64,000 nt of DNA from Pseudomonas sp. B28(2017) (GCF_002113025.1 NZ_NEJH01000009.1:124001-188000), one strand, 5' to 3'; shown: positions 8,145-20,739, counted from the first letter of the stretch. Numbers and translations are program-made. Notes: generated from the letters alone by a model not told the origin.

Positions 8145-9545
8145 TCAGCACGAGGTTGCCAGGCGCCGTGACACCCATTGACTGAGCGTGCCAATGACCA
8201 GCGCAACGACAACCAGCGCCGCCGCGACGGCGAACGTGACCCGCATCCCCTGCACAACCGCTTCCGGTGGTGCTTGCACAATGTTGCTGCTGGCTGTGGC
8301 GAAGGCGAACACCGCGCCCATCACGCAAGCGCCGGTGATCAACCCCAGGTTGCGTGACAGACCGAGCAGACCGGAGATCACGCCACGTTGCTGCGGCGCA
8401 ATGTCCGACATCACAGCGGTATTGTTCGCCGCCTGGAACAGCGCATAGCCGGCCGTGAGCACCATCAGCGGCGCGAGGTAGCCGAGTACGCCGACGCTCG
8501 TCGGCACGGCCGGCAGGATGGCAGCGCCGGCCAACATGGCAATCAGCCCGGCCGCGCTCGAACGCTGCGCGCCCAGTCGGTCGACCAACCACCCGGAGGG
8601 CACACCGGCCAATGCCGCCACCAGCGGGCCGGCCGACATCACCAGTCCGACACTCGCCGCCTTCAAACCCAGCGCCCCCGACAGATAGAAGGGGCCGACC
8701 ACCAGGGTGGCCATGACAACCGTGGTCACCAGGGTGCTCATGGCGAACCCCGCGCTCAGCAGCGGATTGCGCAACATCGTCAGTTTGACCAGCGGCGACG
8801 CGGCCGTCTGCTCGACGAACACGAACAGAATCAAGCCGATCACCGCGACCAGCAGCAGCGCCGTATTGAGCGGACCGAAGCTGCCGTGCCCAAGGGTCAT
8901 GGCCAGCGTGTAGGCCAGCAGGGTCAGGACCAATACCAGCGTGCCGAGTGCGTCGAAATCTGGCCGAGTGGACGTCATCTCGTGGCGATCCTGCGGCAAA
9001 AAGCGCCAGGCGAACCCGAGCGCCAAGACACCCAAGGGTACATTGAGCAGAAAAATCCCCTGCCAGCCCACCTTTGCGATCAACACGCCGCCAAGCGTCG
9101 GCCCCAGGGAAGTGCCGACTGCCGACATCGTGCCGAGCACGCCCATCGCGCTGCCCATCTTTTCCTTGGGCACTGCCGCGCTCACCAGTGCCATGGACAA
9201 CGCCATCATGGTGGCCGCGCCGACGCCCTGTATGGCCCGGGCAGCAATCAGCAGCCACAGACTGGACGCCATTGCGCACAGGATCGAGGCAAGGGTAGAC
9301 AGCGCAATGCCGATCAGCAGCAACCGCCGCCGCCCAATGAGATCGCCGAGCCGGCCAACGCTGACGATCAACACCGTGATGCTCAGCAAGTAGGCGAGCA
9401 CCACCCACTGCACGGCCTGGAACGACGCTGAAAACGCCTCGGCCAATACCGGTAGTGCAACGTTGGCAATGCTGGTGCCCAGGGACGACAGCAACATGGA
9501 TAACGACAGGCTGGCCAAGGCTCCCCGAATCGATATGGACTTCAT
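8145..9545 (-). CDS. MFS drug/metabolite exporter, DHA2-like
   Basis: This is an approximately 466-residue integral membrane protein. The start chosen gives MKSISIRGALASLSL. The longer upstream frame runs into the divergent regulator and has no membrane character. Motifs are GRLGDLIGRRRLLLIG (motif A) and ARAIQGVGAATMMAL (motif B/D2-like). The hydrophobic pattern fits 12 to 14 spans of the EmrB/QacA group. It would export toxic compounds from the cytoplasm by proton antiport. The gene is divergent from a LysR regulator (ATGs 122 nt apart), a common arrangement for inducible efflux. Confidence 0.85.
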   Translation of the reverse strand: MKSISIRGALASLSLSMLLSSLGTSIANVALPVLAEAFSASFQAVQWVVLAYLLSITVLIVSVGRLGDLIGRRRLLLIGIALSTLASILCAMASSLWLLIAARAIQGVGAATMMALSMALVSAAVPKEKMGSAMGVLGTMSAVGTSLGPTLGGVLIAKVGWQGIFLLNVPLGVLALGFAWRFLPQDRHEMTSTRPDFDALGTLVLVLTLLAYTLAMTLGHGSFGPLNTALLLVAVIGLILFVFVEQTAASPLVKLTMLRNPLLSAGFAMSTLVTTVVMATLVVGPFYLSGALGLKAASVGLVMSAGPLVAALAGVPSGWLVDRLGAQRSSAAGLIAMLAGAAILPAVPTSVGVLGYLAPLMVLTAGYALFQAANNTAVMSDIAPQQRGVISGLLGLSRNLGLITGACVMGAVFAFATASSNIVQAPPEAVVQGMRVTFAVAAALVVVALVIGTLSQWVSRRLATSC

Positions 9546-9666
9546 TCTCTCGCGACTCCGCAAATAGGTTGTCCCGAGCCTAATCCCGGCCATAACATGG
9601 CGGAAGACGCAACATTTGCAGTTTATATGTGCATACAACGCCTCCACTCCCACAGGAACTGATCCA

Positions 9667-10551
9667 ATGCCAGACCTGAATCTGCTGATCACCCTCAATG
9701 TGCTGCTGGAGGAAGGCAGCGTGGCCCGGGCGGCGCAGCGATTGCACTTGAGCCCGTCAGCCATGAGCCGGGCGCTGGCACGATTGCGCGAAACCACGGG
9801 CGATCCGCTGCTGGTGCGCGCCGGGCGCGGGCTGGTTCCCACGCCTCGGGCGCTGGAGTTGCGTGAGCGCGTCGGTGTGCTCGTGCAGGACGCCGAAGCC
9901 GTCCTGCGCCCCGCCGAGGCGCTCGATCTCGCTCAACTGACCCGCACATTCACCCTGCGCACCAGCGACGGCTTCGTGGAGAATTTCGGACCGCAACTGA
10001 TCGCCCGCATCAACGAAGAGGCGCCCGGTGTCCGCTTGAATTTCGTGCAGAAGCTGAACAAGGACAGCACCTTGCTGCGCGAAGGCTCGGTGGACCTGGA
10101 AACCGGTGTGATCGGCGAATCGACCAGCCCGGAAGTACGTACCCGGATGCTGTTTCGCGATCGGTTCATTGGCGTCGTGCGCAAGGGGCACCCACTGACT
10201 CAAGGTGCAATGACAGCTGTGCGCTATGCCGACGCCCGGCACGTTCTGGTTTCACGCCGGGGTCACGAAAAAGGCGTCATGGACGACGCCTTGAATGAGC
10301 TGGGATTGAAGCGGGACATCATCACCATCGTCGCCGGTTTCTCGTCTGCGATTGCATTGGCGCGGGCTTCAGACCTGGTCGCCAGCGTACCGCAGCGGCA
10401 CGTCGGCAACCTCTGCCAGGGGATGCATTGCTTTGCCCTGCCGTTCCCCACGCCACCTATCACTGTGTCGATGCTGTGGCACCCGCGCATGGACGCCGAC
10501 CCGGCCCATCGCTGGCTACGCGGTTGTGTGTGGGAGGTTTGCAGTCAATAA
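9667..10551 (+). CDS. LysR-family transcriptional regulator
   Basis: This 294-residue regulator has an N-terminal winged helix-turn-helix (SVARAAQRLHLSPSAMSRALARLRE, about residues 19-43) and a periplasmic-binding-protein-like effector domain from about residue 90. AGGAAC before the ATG giving MPDLNLL supports this start over an earlier ATG. It is divergent from the MFS exporter gene at 8145-9545, which is its likely target. The effector is unknown. Confidence 0.88.
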   Translation: MPDLNLLITLNVLLEEGSVARAAQRLHLSPSAMSRALARLRETTGDPLLVRAGRGLVPTPRALELRERVGVLVQDAEAVLRPAEALDLAQLTRTFTLRTSDGFVENFGPQLIARINEEAPGVRLNFVQKLNKDSTLLREGSVDLETGVIGESTSPEVRTRMLFRDRFIGVVRKGHPLTQGAMTAVRYADARHVLVSRRGHEKGVMDDALNELGLKRDIITIVAGFSSAIALARASDLVASVPQRHVGNLCQGMHCFALPFPTPPITVSMLWHPRMDADPAHRWLRGCVWEVCSQ

Positions 10552-10622
10552 CGCCACCGGAAAACTGAGTGTGGAACGCCCGGCTTGATCGCCACATCCT
10601 CCCCGGTCGAAGGCATTCAAGC

Positions 10623-10674
10623 GATTTGTATCGAACTGTATTCCCCCCGGCCACCTTACACAGCGATACAAATC
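10623..10674. promoter_or_regulatory. Inverted repeat upstream of ohr
   Basis: GATTTGTATCG (10623-10633) and CGATACAAATC (10664-10674) are perfect 11-bp inverted arms separated by 30 bp. They lie in the 230-nt region before ohr, 108 nt from its ATG. The core GATACAAA recurs three times in front of the cupin gene (11919-11956). A regulator site is likely. It does not look like the TACAAT-type OhrR box, and no ohrR gene is adjacent. Confidence 0.45.
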
Positions 10675-10781
10675 CGCCAGGTTCAGGACATATGTGCAGT
10701 ACATGGAAATGAAAAAGTTGGGCGCATCGGAAACGCAGGTTTTCCGAGCATTCCAGCGACCCACTGACAGGAAAAACCACC

Positions 10782-11201
10782 ATGATCAATGCAATCGATA
10801 CCGTGCTGTACACCGGCAAGACCCACACCACCGGCGGCCGCGATGGTCAGGCGCGCAGCACCGATGGACGTCTGGACATCAAGCTTTCGCCTCCCGGCTC
10901 TTCAGGTGCCGGCACCAATCCTGAGCAACTGCTGGCGGCGGGTTGGTCGGCTTGTTTCATCGGGGCGATGGGCAAGGCGGCCGTCGCGCTGAAGGTGACC
11001 TTGCCGAGCGACGTTGCGGTGGATGCCGAAATCGATCTGGGCAAGTCCGAAAACGCTTTCTTCCTTCAAGCCCGTCTGAATGTCAGCCTGCCGGGCCTGG
11101 ACCCGACCATCGCACGCACCGTGGTGGAAATGGCGCATCAGACTTGCCCGTACTCCAAAGCGACGCGCGGCAACATCGACGTCGAAATCAATCTGGTTTG
11201 A
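10782..11201 (+). CDS. ohr: Organic hydroperoxide resistance protein Ohr (OsmC family)
   Basis: This 139-residue thiol peroxidase reduces organic hydroperoxides with lipoylated or dithiol partners in the cytoplasm. Features are YTGKTHTTGGRDG at the N-terminus, the first catalytic Cys in GWSACF, and the resolving Cys in HQTCPYSKA, both at the usual spacing. The length is standard for Ohr rather than OsmC. The ribosome site AGGAAA precedes the ATG. A strong terminator follows immediately. The usual MarR-type partner OhrR is not encoded next to it; control may run through the inverted repeat at 10623-10674. Confidence 0.93.
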   Translation: MINAIDTVLYTGKTHTTGGRDGQARSTDGRLDIKLSPPGSSGAGTNPEQLLAAGWSACFIGAMGKAAVALKVTLPSDVAVDAEIDLGKSENAFFLQARLNVSLPGLDPTIARTVVEMAHQTCPYSKATRGNIDVEINLV

Positions 11202-11209
11202 CCGATGCA

Positions 11210-11255
11210 AAAAAGCCTGGCCTGACGTCTTGATACCGGTCAGGCCAGGCTTTTT
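11210..11255. terminator. Bidirectional rho-independent terminator after ohr
   Basis: A 17-bp perfect stem (11210-11226 with 11239-11255) with a GC-rich core is flanked by A5 on one side and T5 on the other. It can therefore stop transcription from ohr and from the opposite direction. Confidence 0.92.
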
Positions 11256-11269
11256 GAACACCGCAATTG

Positions 11270-11299
11270 CTGTAGGAGCGAGCTTGCTCGCTCCTACAA
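11270..11299. repeat. REP hairpin
   Basis: TGTAGGAGCGAGC followed directly by its inverse GCTCGCTCCTACA forms a compact REP palindrome between the ohr terminator and the end of the cupin gene. Confidence 0.85.
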
Positions 11300-11317
11300 T
11301 AGACCTCTGCCATTCAC

Positions 11318-11770
11318 CTACTCCTTCAGGATCAGCAGCGGTTCGCCTTTCTTCACGATGTAGGTCGCCAGTTCCGAGGCCTTGCCTCCACCCACGTTCT
11401 TCGCCACATGGGCGACGCCTTCAGGGATGTACAACGAATCGCCGGCCTTGAGCGTCACCGGTGCCCGCCCTTCCAGTTGATACTCGAAGGTGCCGCTGAT
11501 CACGTGTGCCACCTCGACGCCCGGGTGAGCATGCTTGGGCGAAGTCACGCCGGAATCGAAGTCCACGAGTACTTGAAGGACTTCGCGATCGACGGCGCCA
11601 AGGTCTTCGCGTACCAGGTCGGTGCGATGCAGGCCCTGCTGCCAGCTTTTCATCGCCGGGGCCGGCTGTGCTTCCTGGGCTTGAGCCAGGCTCGCTGCGG
11701 TGGCGAGCCCTGCGGCGGCCAGGATCATGCCAAGCTTGCCGAGGGTGTGACGGGGATGAGTACGCAACAT
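11318..11770 (-). CDS. Exported small cupin protein
   Basis: This 150-residue protein has an N-terminal signal peptide (about residues 1-32, ending near AQAQEA) and one cupin barrel. Metal-binding pattern: HAHPGVEVAHV (motif 1, two His and a Glu) and the second motif around IPEGVAHVAKN with one His. Single-domain cupins of this type act as small dioxygenases, quercetinase-like proteins or sugar/ligand sensors. The periplasmic location is inferred from the signal peptide. The ATG is preceded by GGAGGAAA. Three 14-bp direct repeats lie upstream. The substrate is unknown. Confidence 0.8.
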   Translation of the reverse strand: MLRTHPRHTLGKLGMILAAAGLATAASLAQAQEAQPAPAMKSWQQGLHRTDLVREDLGAVDREVLQVLVDFDSGVTSPKHAHPGVEVAHVISGTFEYQLEGRAPVTLKAGDSLYIPEGVAHVAKNVGGGKASELATYIVKKGEPLLILKE

Positions 11771-11918
11771 TGTCTTTCCTCCAGTTGAACCACGCCAGGC
11801 CGCGCCGAAAGTGGCGCGATGCCGGTGGTGCCATTTGAAGGCCGCCGTGTATCGCCCGGGTGTCGGGAAACGCCGGTTTTGTATGCCTGGGTAACGGCGG
11901 GCATCGCCGATACCTATT

Positions 11919-11956
11919 GATACAAACCCATGGATACAAACCTACGGATACAAACC
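11919..11956. repeat. Three 14-bp direct repeats GATACAAACC
   Basis: GATACAAACC occurs at 11919, 11933 and 11947, an exact 14-bp period. A divergent half-site TTTGTAT is at 11878-11884. The array lies between the cupin gene (start 11770) and the end of the HxlR gene. It shares its core with the inverted repeat upstream of ohr, so it is probably an operator array rather than random sequence. Confidence 0.5.
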
Positions 11957-11980
11957 CGCCGCTGCCGGCACGTCGCGGGT

Positions 11981-12508
11981 CTACTGCCCCGCCGTTCCCG
12001 GATCGGCCCCGCGACTGCCCTTGAACGCATCGCGCCGGGCGTTGCGTTCGGCGACATAGGCTGCACTTGGTTGACTGATCAGGTCTGCGCGGCGCAAGGG
12101 CTGCCCGCAATGCACGCACAACGGCCCGAGTCCGGCCGACTCGCCGCAGCTGCGGTGGGTATACACCACCGCCAACCCTTCCTCGGGCGATTTGCACCAG
12201 GTTTCGCCCCAGGCCCGCAGCGCCAGGATCACCGAGTAGAACGCATCGCCTTTTTCCGTGAGGTGATATTCGTAGCGTTTTGGCCGTTCGCTGTAGGCCC
12301 GACGCGCGATGATTCCGTCCGCTTCCATGCTCTTCAAACGCGCCGCGACCATTTGCGGCGTACCGCCGGTCTGCGCCTGGATGTCGTCAAAACGATGGCT
12401 GCCCATGAACAGTTCGCGCAGCACCAGCACCGTCCAGCGGTCGCCCACGACGGATTCGGCCCGGGAAATCGGACACAGGGTTTCAGAAACGGTTTTTTTC
12501 ACCGACAT
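11981..12508 (-). CDS. HxlR-family transcriptional regulator with C-terminal Cys motif
   Basis: This 175-residue protein is dominated by an HxlR winged helix (about 1-110): CPISRAESVVGDRWTVLVLRE, RFDDIQAQTGGTPQMVAARL, RPKRYEYHLTEKG. The first Cys of such proteins can act as a redox switch. A C-terminal extension carries THRSCGE and LCVHCGQPL, a possible small zinc knuckle. AGAGG lies before the ATG. It is divergent from the isochorismatase-ALDH pair and shares a promoter region with the palindrome at 12534-12546. It is likely their repressor. Confidence 0.88.
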   Translation of the reverse strand: MSVKKTVSETLCPISRAESVVGDRWTVLVLRELFMGSHRFDDIQAQTGGTPQMVAARLKSMEADGIIARRAYSERPKRYEYHLTEKGDAFYSVILALRAWGETWCKSPEEGLAVVYTHRSCGESAGLGPLCVHCGQPLRRADLISQPSAAYVAERNARRDAFKGSRGADPGTAGQ

Positions 12509-12533
12509 GCGGTATTGCCTCTTTCCTAGTTAC

Positions 12534-12546
12534 TATGATTATCATA
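12534..12546. promoter_or_regulatory. Palindrome TATGATTATCATA in divergent promoter
   Basis: This is a perfect 6+1+6 palindrome between the HxlR gene and the isochorismatase gene. The same 13-bp pattern TATGATnATCATA occurs at 21262-21274, in front of the TetR gene of the mex region. It is a candidate operator. Confidence 0.5.
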
Positions 12547-12607
12547 TCTACGTGAATTCCGAGCAACTACACTTCACCATCCACCGGTTATTTTGCGGAG
12601 AACCGTC

Positions 12608-13240
12608 ATGTCCAACGCTACCTACCCTTTTGATCGGACTGCTTATCTGCTGGTTGATCCTTACAACGATTTTCTTGCTGACAAGGGCAAGGTCTACCCC
12701 CACATCGAACCGATCGCCGAGCAAGTCGGCTTGCTCGACAACCTGCGCACCCTCGACCGCGCAGTGCGTGCCTGCGGCATTCAGGTGGTCATCGTACCGC
12801 ACCGGCGCTGGGAAAAAGGCGACTACGAAAGCTGGGACCACCCTACCCCGAACCAATGCAAGATCATGCATGGGCATCACTTCGCACGCGGCGAATGGGG
12901 CGGCGAATGGCACCCCGATTTCGCACCGAAGGACGGCGACATCATTGCCCAGGAACATTGGGGCTCCAGCGGCTTTGCCAACACCGATCTCGATCTGCGC
13001 CTCAAGCAAAAAGGCATCACCCATGTGATCGTTGTGGGACTGCTGGCCAATACGTGTATCGAATCGACCGCCCGCTATGCCTCGGAACTCGGTTACCACG
13101 TGACACTAGTGCGTGATGCGACCGCCGCCTTCAAGCCGGAAATGATGCACGCCGCCCATGAGCTGAACGGTCCCACCTTCGCTCACGCCATCGTGACCAC
13201 CGATGAACTCGTTGCCGCGCTGGCACAGGCAGGTGCGTGA
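12608..13240 (+). CDS. Isochorismatase-family cysteine hydrolase
   Basis: This approximately 210-residue protein of the isochorismatase/nicotinamidase superfamily has the catalytic Asp in LLVDPYNDF and the nucleophile Cys in GLLANTCIEST. GGAG lies 7 nt before the chosen ATG (MSNATYPF); an earlier TTG is less likely. Members hydrolyse amides (ureidoacrylate, nicotinamide, N-carbamoyl compounds) or isochorismate. The next gene, an aldehyde dehydrogenase, starts on its stop codon (TGATG), so a two-step amide/aldehyde pathway is plausible. The substrate is unknown. Confidence 0.87.
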   Translation: MSNATYPFDRTAYLLVDPYNDFLADKGKVYPHIEPIAEQVGLLDNLRTLDRAVRACGIQVVIVPHRRWEKGDYESWDHPTPNQCKIMHGHHFARGEWGGEWHPDFAPKDGDIIAQEHWGSSGFANTDLDLRLKQKGITHVIVVGLLANTCIESTARYASELGYHVTLVRDATAAFKPEMMHAAHELNGPTFAHAIVTTDELVAALAQAGA

Positions 13241-14805
13241 TGCAGTTGACTGGCAACCTGCTGATCGGCGCCAGGGATGTCGCCTCCAGCGAAGGCACCC
13301 TGCACGCGCTCAACCCCGCGACCAACCAACCGATTGAACCGGCGTTTGCGCTGGGCAGCGTGGCCGACGTCGACTGCGCCGCGGTCCTCGCCGACGAGGC
13401 GTTCGATGTTTACAGTCATACCTCGCTCGCCGTCCGGGCGGCGTTTCTCGAGTGCATCGCCGACAACCTCGACAGGGTCCGCGAGGCGCTGGCGGCACGG
13501 GCCGCCCTTGAAACCGGCCTGCCCGAGGCGCAACTGCAAGGCGAGGCAATCAAGGCGGCCACCCAGTTCCGCCAGTTCGCCGATGTCGTGCGCAAGGGGC
13601 GTTTCCTGCAACTGGCCATCGACCCCGCACAACCCGAGCGCCAGCCACGCCCGCGCATGGACCATCGCCTGCAAAAAATCGCCATCGGCCCGGTGGCGAT
13701 CTTCGGTGCGAGCAACTTTCCCATTGCCTATTCGGTGGCCGGTGGCGATACCGCCTCGGCGCTGGCAGCCGGCGCGACCGTGATTCTCAAGGCACACAAC
13801 GCACATCCCGGAGCCTCGGAAATACAGGCCCGCGCCATTCGTGAAGCGGTACAGGCATGTGGACTGCCCGAAGGCGTGTTCTCGATGGTGCGGGGCAGCG
13901 GCAATGCCATCGGCGAGGCGCTGGTCGATCATCCGCTGATCAAGGCCGTAACCTTCACCGGTTCCGAACAGGGTGGCATGGCGCTGTATCGACGCGCGCA
14001 ACAACGCCCCGAGCCGATTCCGGTCTTCGCCGAAATGACCAGCGTCAACCCGACTTTCATCCTGCCCCGGGCACTCGCCGAACGGGGTGCGCAGATCGGC
14101 GATGGTTTTGCCGAACGTATGCTGGTCAACGTCGGGCAAGCCTGCCTCAAACCGGCGATCCTGATTGCCATCGAAGGTGCAGGGTTTGCAGCACTGCGCC
14201 ACGCCATGAGCAAACGCGTGAGCGAGGCTCCGGCACGCACGATGCTGACACCGGGCATCCATGGCGCGTACCTGAAGGGCCTCGGCAACATGGAGAACGC
14301 CGGCGCCCGCCTCGTCGCCGTTGGCTCGACATCCACCGCTGAAGTCGATGGCCGCTCGGCGCTGTTCGAAGTCGATGGCCAGCGCTTTCTCGCCGAACAG
14401 GCGCTTGCACAGGAGGTATTCGGCCCGTCCGCGCTGCTGGTGAAGGTCAGGGATGAAGAAGAACTGTTACGGGTAGCGCGCTCATTCAAGGGGCAACTCA
14501 GTGCGACCCTGCATCTTGAACAGGACGATTGGCCCCTGGCCCGTCGCGTGCTGCCAACCCTGGAACGACGAACCGGGCGCATCGTGGTCAACGCCTTCGC
14601 CCATCCGCAGGAAGTGTGTTTTGCCACCGTGCATGGCGGGCCGTTTCCGGCCACTTCGGACAGCCGCTTTACCTCAGTGGGCATGACCTCCATCGAACGC
14701 TTCCTGCGCCCGGTGGCCTACCAGGGCTTTCCGGATGCCCTGCTGCCAGAGCCCCTGCGCGAGGGCAATCCCTTGGGGCTGCCGCGCCTTGTGAACGGTC
14801 ATTAA
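13240..14805 (+). CDS. NADP-type aldehyde dehydrogenase (alpha-ketoglutaric semialdehyde dehydrogenase-like)
   Basis: This 521-residue protein has the length and pattern of KGSADH-type ALDHs. It shows the oxyanion Asn in FGASNFP, NAD(P)-binding TFTGSE, catalytic Glu in FAEMTSVNP and catalytic Cys in NVGQACLKPA. The residues after the Cys (LKP rather than the usual TNP or TRP) are unusual, but the Cys itself is kept. The ATG overlaps the stop of the isochorismatase gene; a GTG one codon earlier is possible. It oxidises an aldehyde to the acid in the cytoplasm. The coupling to the hydrolase and the divergent HxlR regulator suggest a small inducible detoxification or catabolic unit. Confidence 0.88.
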   Translation: MQLTGNLLIGARDVASSEGTLHALNPATNQPIEPAFALGSVADVDCAAVLADEAFDVYSHTSLAVRAAFLECIADNLDRVREALAARAALETGLPEAQLQGEAIKAATQFRQFADVVRKGRFLQLAIDPAQPERQPRPRMDHRLQKIAIGPVAIFGASNFPIAYSVAGGDTASALAAGATVILKAHNAHPGASEIQARAIREAVQACGLPEGVFSMVRGSGNAIGEALVDHPLIKAVTFTGSEQGGMALYRRAQQRPEPIPVFAEMTSVNPTFILPRALAERGAQIGDGFAERMLVNVGQACLKPAILIAIEGAGFAALRHAMSKRVSEAPARTMLTPGIHGAYLKGLGNMENAGARLVAVGSTSTAEVDGRSALFEVDGQRFLAEQALAQEVFGPSALLVKVRDEEELLRVARSFKGQLSATLHLEQDDWPLARRVLPTLERRTGRIVVNAFAHPQEVCFATVHGGPFPATSDSRFTSVGMTSIERFLRPVAYQGFPDALLPEPLREGNPLGLPRLVNGH

Positions 14806-14828
14806 ACGAAAAATGCCATTGCGTTAAC

Positions 14829-14858
14829 TTGTAGGAGCGAGCTTGCTCGCTCCTACAA
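14829..14858. repeat. REP hairpin
   Basis: TTGTAGGAGCGAGC-TTGCTCGCTCCTACAA is a full REP palindrome. It lies in the 70-nt gap between the convergent ALDH and oprN genes and may serve as the shared terminator. Confidence 0.85.
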
Positions 14859-14875
14859 CCACAACAACAGGCCAG

Positions 14876-16293
14876 TCAGTTGTTTTTCGCCAGCCGGGTT
14901 TCACCGCTGTCCCAACCGCCGCCCAGGGATTTGTAGATCGCAACAATGGCCCGGTACTGGTCGGTTTCACCCAGTGCCTGGGCATCCTCGGCGTTCAACC
15001 GTTCACGTTGGGCGTCCAGCAACACCAGATAATCCACCACCCCTTCCTTGTATTGCGTCGCCGCCAGGTCGGCCGCCGCACGACTCGATTCGCTTTGCTT
15101 GATCAGCGACAGCAAGCGTTGCTGGCGTTTGCCGTAGTCGCTGAAGGCATTTTCCGACTCTTCCAGTGCGAGCAGTACCTGTTGCTCATAAGTCGCCAAT
15201 GCCCCCTCGGCGTCAGCGTTTGCGCCACGGATTCGCGCTCGCACACTGCCCAGGTCAAACGCGGCCCAGGTGATGCTCGGCCCCAGGCTCCAGGCGCGGG
15301 CGGCACTGGAGCCGATTTGTGAACCACGCCCCGCCGTGAACCCCAGGAACCCGCTCAAACTCACCCGTGGAAACAGGTCTGCGGTGGCCACACCGACATC
15401 GGCCGTCGAAGCCGCCAACCGGCGCTCTGCCGCGAGCACATCCGGGCGCCGGTGCAACAGCTCGCCAGGGTCGCCAATCGGCAACGCCTTGGCGATGGCC
15501 GGCAAGTCCTTTGGACTCAAGTCGATGCTCAGCGTGTCCGGGCGTTCACCCAGCAGCGTTGCGATGCGATTTTTGTGATGCACCTGCTCCGCTTGCAGTT
15601 GCGGCACGCTGGCCTCGACGGCCGCCAACCGGGCATCGGCACGCACCACGTCGAGTTCGTTACCTACGCCGGCGTCGCGCAGGCTCACCGTCACGGTGCG
15701 CGATTCACTCTGGTTCTTGAGGTTGGCCAGGGCGATTTTTTCCCGCAGTTGCGCACCGCGCAGCTGACCATAGGCATCCACCAGTTCGGCGATCATGCTC
15801 ACCCGCAGCTGGTAAAGGTCCGCCGCCGTGGCGTCTTCCCGGGCATCGCTGGATTCCAGTTCGCGCTGGATGCGCCCGAACAGGTCGATCTCCCAGGCCA
15901 TGTCCAGGCCCAGATCGTAGCGTTCGGTGTTGACCCGGTGCTCGGTCAGACCCGGCACCTGCGACTTGCCCTGCAGACTGCTGACCCGACTGGTGACCAC
16001 CGGCAGGTTGTCGTTGCTGACGTCGTCGCGGATGGCCCGGGCGGCTTTCCAGCGGGCGAAGGCCACGCGCAGATCGCGGTTGCCATCAAGCGCTTTGCCG
16101 ACCAGCTGGTTCAGTGTGGGGTCATCGAACTGCTGCCACCACAGCGTTTCGAAACGTGTTTGATCGTAGTTGGCCCCTTGTGCCGAGACGACATGGGCAG
16201 GCGCCGTGTCCGGGGTTTTGTAATCCGGCCCGACCGTGCATGCCGCCAACGCGGTGACCAACAGACTCGGTAAAAACAGCTTGAATGCATTCA

Positions 16294-16294
<1 letters not shown>
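14876..16294 (-). CDS. oprN: Outer-membrane efflux channel OprN (NodT family lipoprotein)
   Basis: This 472-residue outer-membrane factor is the TolC-like exit duct of a tripartite RND pump. It has a lipoprotein signal peptide with lipobox LAAC. The following CTVGPDY, the FETLWWQQFDDPTLN block and the SQIGSSAARAWSLGPSI region are characteristic of OprN as I remember it. The ATG overlaps the stop of mexF (TGATG). Together with mexE and mexF it exports antibiotics such as chloramphenicol, trimethoprim and quinolones in P. aeruginosa (known for the family, not shown here). Confidence 0.92.
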
Positions 16295-19485
<3,191 letters not shown>

Positions 19486-19497
19486 GGCTGTGTTCCT

Positions 19498-20739
19498 TTA
19501 TCCGCGAGGCGAAACGACGGCATCGGTTTTCACCAGCGCCGGTGACGGAGCGACGGGCTGATTGCCCGCCTCGATGGCCTGACGTTGACGGGCCAGGGTG
19601 GCCACGGTTTCTGCATCGGCCATTGGCGCATCCTGAGGCGCGACCACCGCGCCGGGACGAACCCGTTGCAGACCGTTGATGACGATCCGGTCTTCTTTTT
19701 GCAAACCGCTGCGCACAATGCGCAACCCTTCGAGCTTCGGCCCCAGATCGACGCTGCGGTACACGGCCTTGTTGTCCTGGTCGATCACCAGCACGAACCT
19801 CTTGCCCAGGTCGGTGCCCACTGCCTCGTCCTTGATCAGCAGGCCGGCATAGGCCGCGCTGCCCACCAGTTTCAACCGGGCATACAGCCCCGGGGTGTAT
19901 TGGCCGTCGGCGTTGTCGAACACTGCGCGACCACGAATAGTGCCCGTCTTGGGATTGACCTGGTTGTCGACAAAGTTCATCTGCCCCAGGTGGCTGTTGC
20001 CCTCCTCGTTCGATAAGCCCATGTACACCGGCGTGGACTGACTGCGCCGGCCTTCACGGGAGAGCTGGCCGTACTTGAGGAACAGGCGCTCGTCGGCATC
20101 GAAATAGGCGTAGACCTTGTCGGTTGAGACCACGCTGGTCAGTGCCGAGGTGTCGGCGGTGACGATGTTGCCGGCGGTGATTTCGGCACGGCTGACCCGG
20201 CCGCTGATCGGCGCGGTGACGCGGGTGAAGCTCAGGTTCAGGCGTGCCAGATCGAGTTGTGCCTGCACGGCATCAACGGCGGCCTTGGCCTCCTGAGCGG
20301 TGGTATTGCGCGTATCGGCCAGTTCCGCGGAGATGGCATTGCTGCTCAGCAGACGCTGCCCGCGTTGTGCTTCGTTGCCAGTTCGAACCAGCGTGGCGCG
20401 AGTTTGCTGCAACTGCGCTTCAAGGCGATGCACTTCGTGTTCGAACGGCCGTGGGTCAATCTGGAACAGCAAATCCCCTTTCTTGACCGATTCACCATCC
20501 GTGAAGGCGACACGATCGATCTGCCCCGAAACCCGCGGGCGAACCACGACGGTTTCCGGCGCTTCCAGACGGGCGGTGACTTCGTCCCACTCGGTAATGG
20601 GTTGCTCAAGCACTTTGGCGACGGTGACAGATGGCGCACCAGGCGCCTTGGCGGCATCGGGTGCGTGACCGCAGGCCGTGATCGCCGCCAGGGTCAGGAC
20701 AACAAGTGGATAACGCAAAGGTTTGAGTGACTGTTCCAT
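19498..20739 (-). CDS. mexE: RND efflux periplasmic adaptor MexE
   Basis: This 413-residue membrane-fusion protein has a lipoprotein signal (lipobox near LAAITAC). The lipoyl/barrel-sandwich half ends in SGQIDRVAFTDGESVKKGDLLFQID, a coiled-coil hairpin follows (about 100-165), and the second lipoyl half is around TAPISGRVSRAEIT. It joins MexF to OprN. The C-terminus is Ala/Gln-rich and poorly conserved. It is the first gene of the pump operon. A 16-bp palindrome lies about 90 nt upstream, then the truncated mexT-like gene in the same orientation. Confidence 0.93.
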   Translation of the reverse strand: MEQSLKPLRYPLVVLTLAAITACGHAPDAAKAPGAPSVTVAKVLEQPITEWDEVTARLEAPETVVVRPRVSGQIDRVAFTDGESVKKGDLLFQIDPRPFEHEVHRLEAQLQQTRATLVRTGNEAQRGQRLLSSNAISAELADTRNTTAQEAKAAVDAVQAQLDLARLNLSFTRVTAPISGRVSRAEITAGNIVTADTSALTSVVSTDKVYAYFDADERLFLKYGQLSREGRRSQSTPVYMGLSNEEGNSHLGQMNFVDNQVNPKTGTIRGRAVFDNADGQYTPGLYARLKLVGSAAYAGLLIKDEAVGTDLGKRFVLVIDQDNKAVYRSVDLGPKLEGLRIVRSGLQKEDRIVINGLQRVRPGAVVAPQDAPMADAETVATLARQRQAIEAGNQPVAPSPALVKTDAVVSPRG

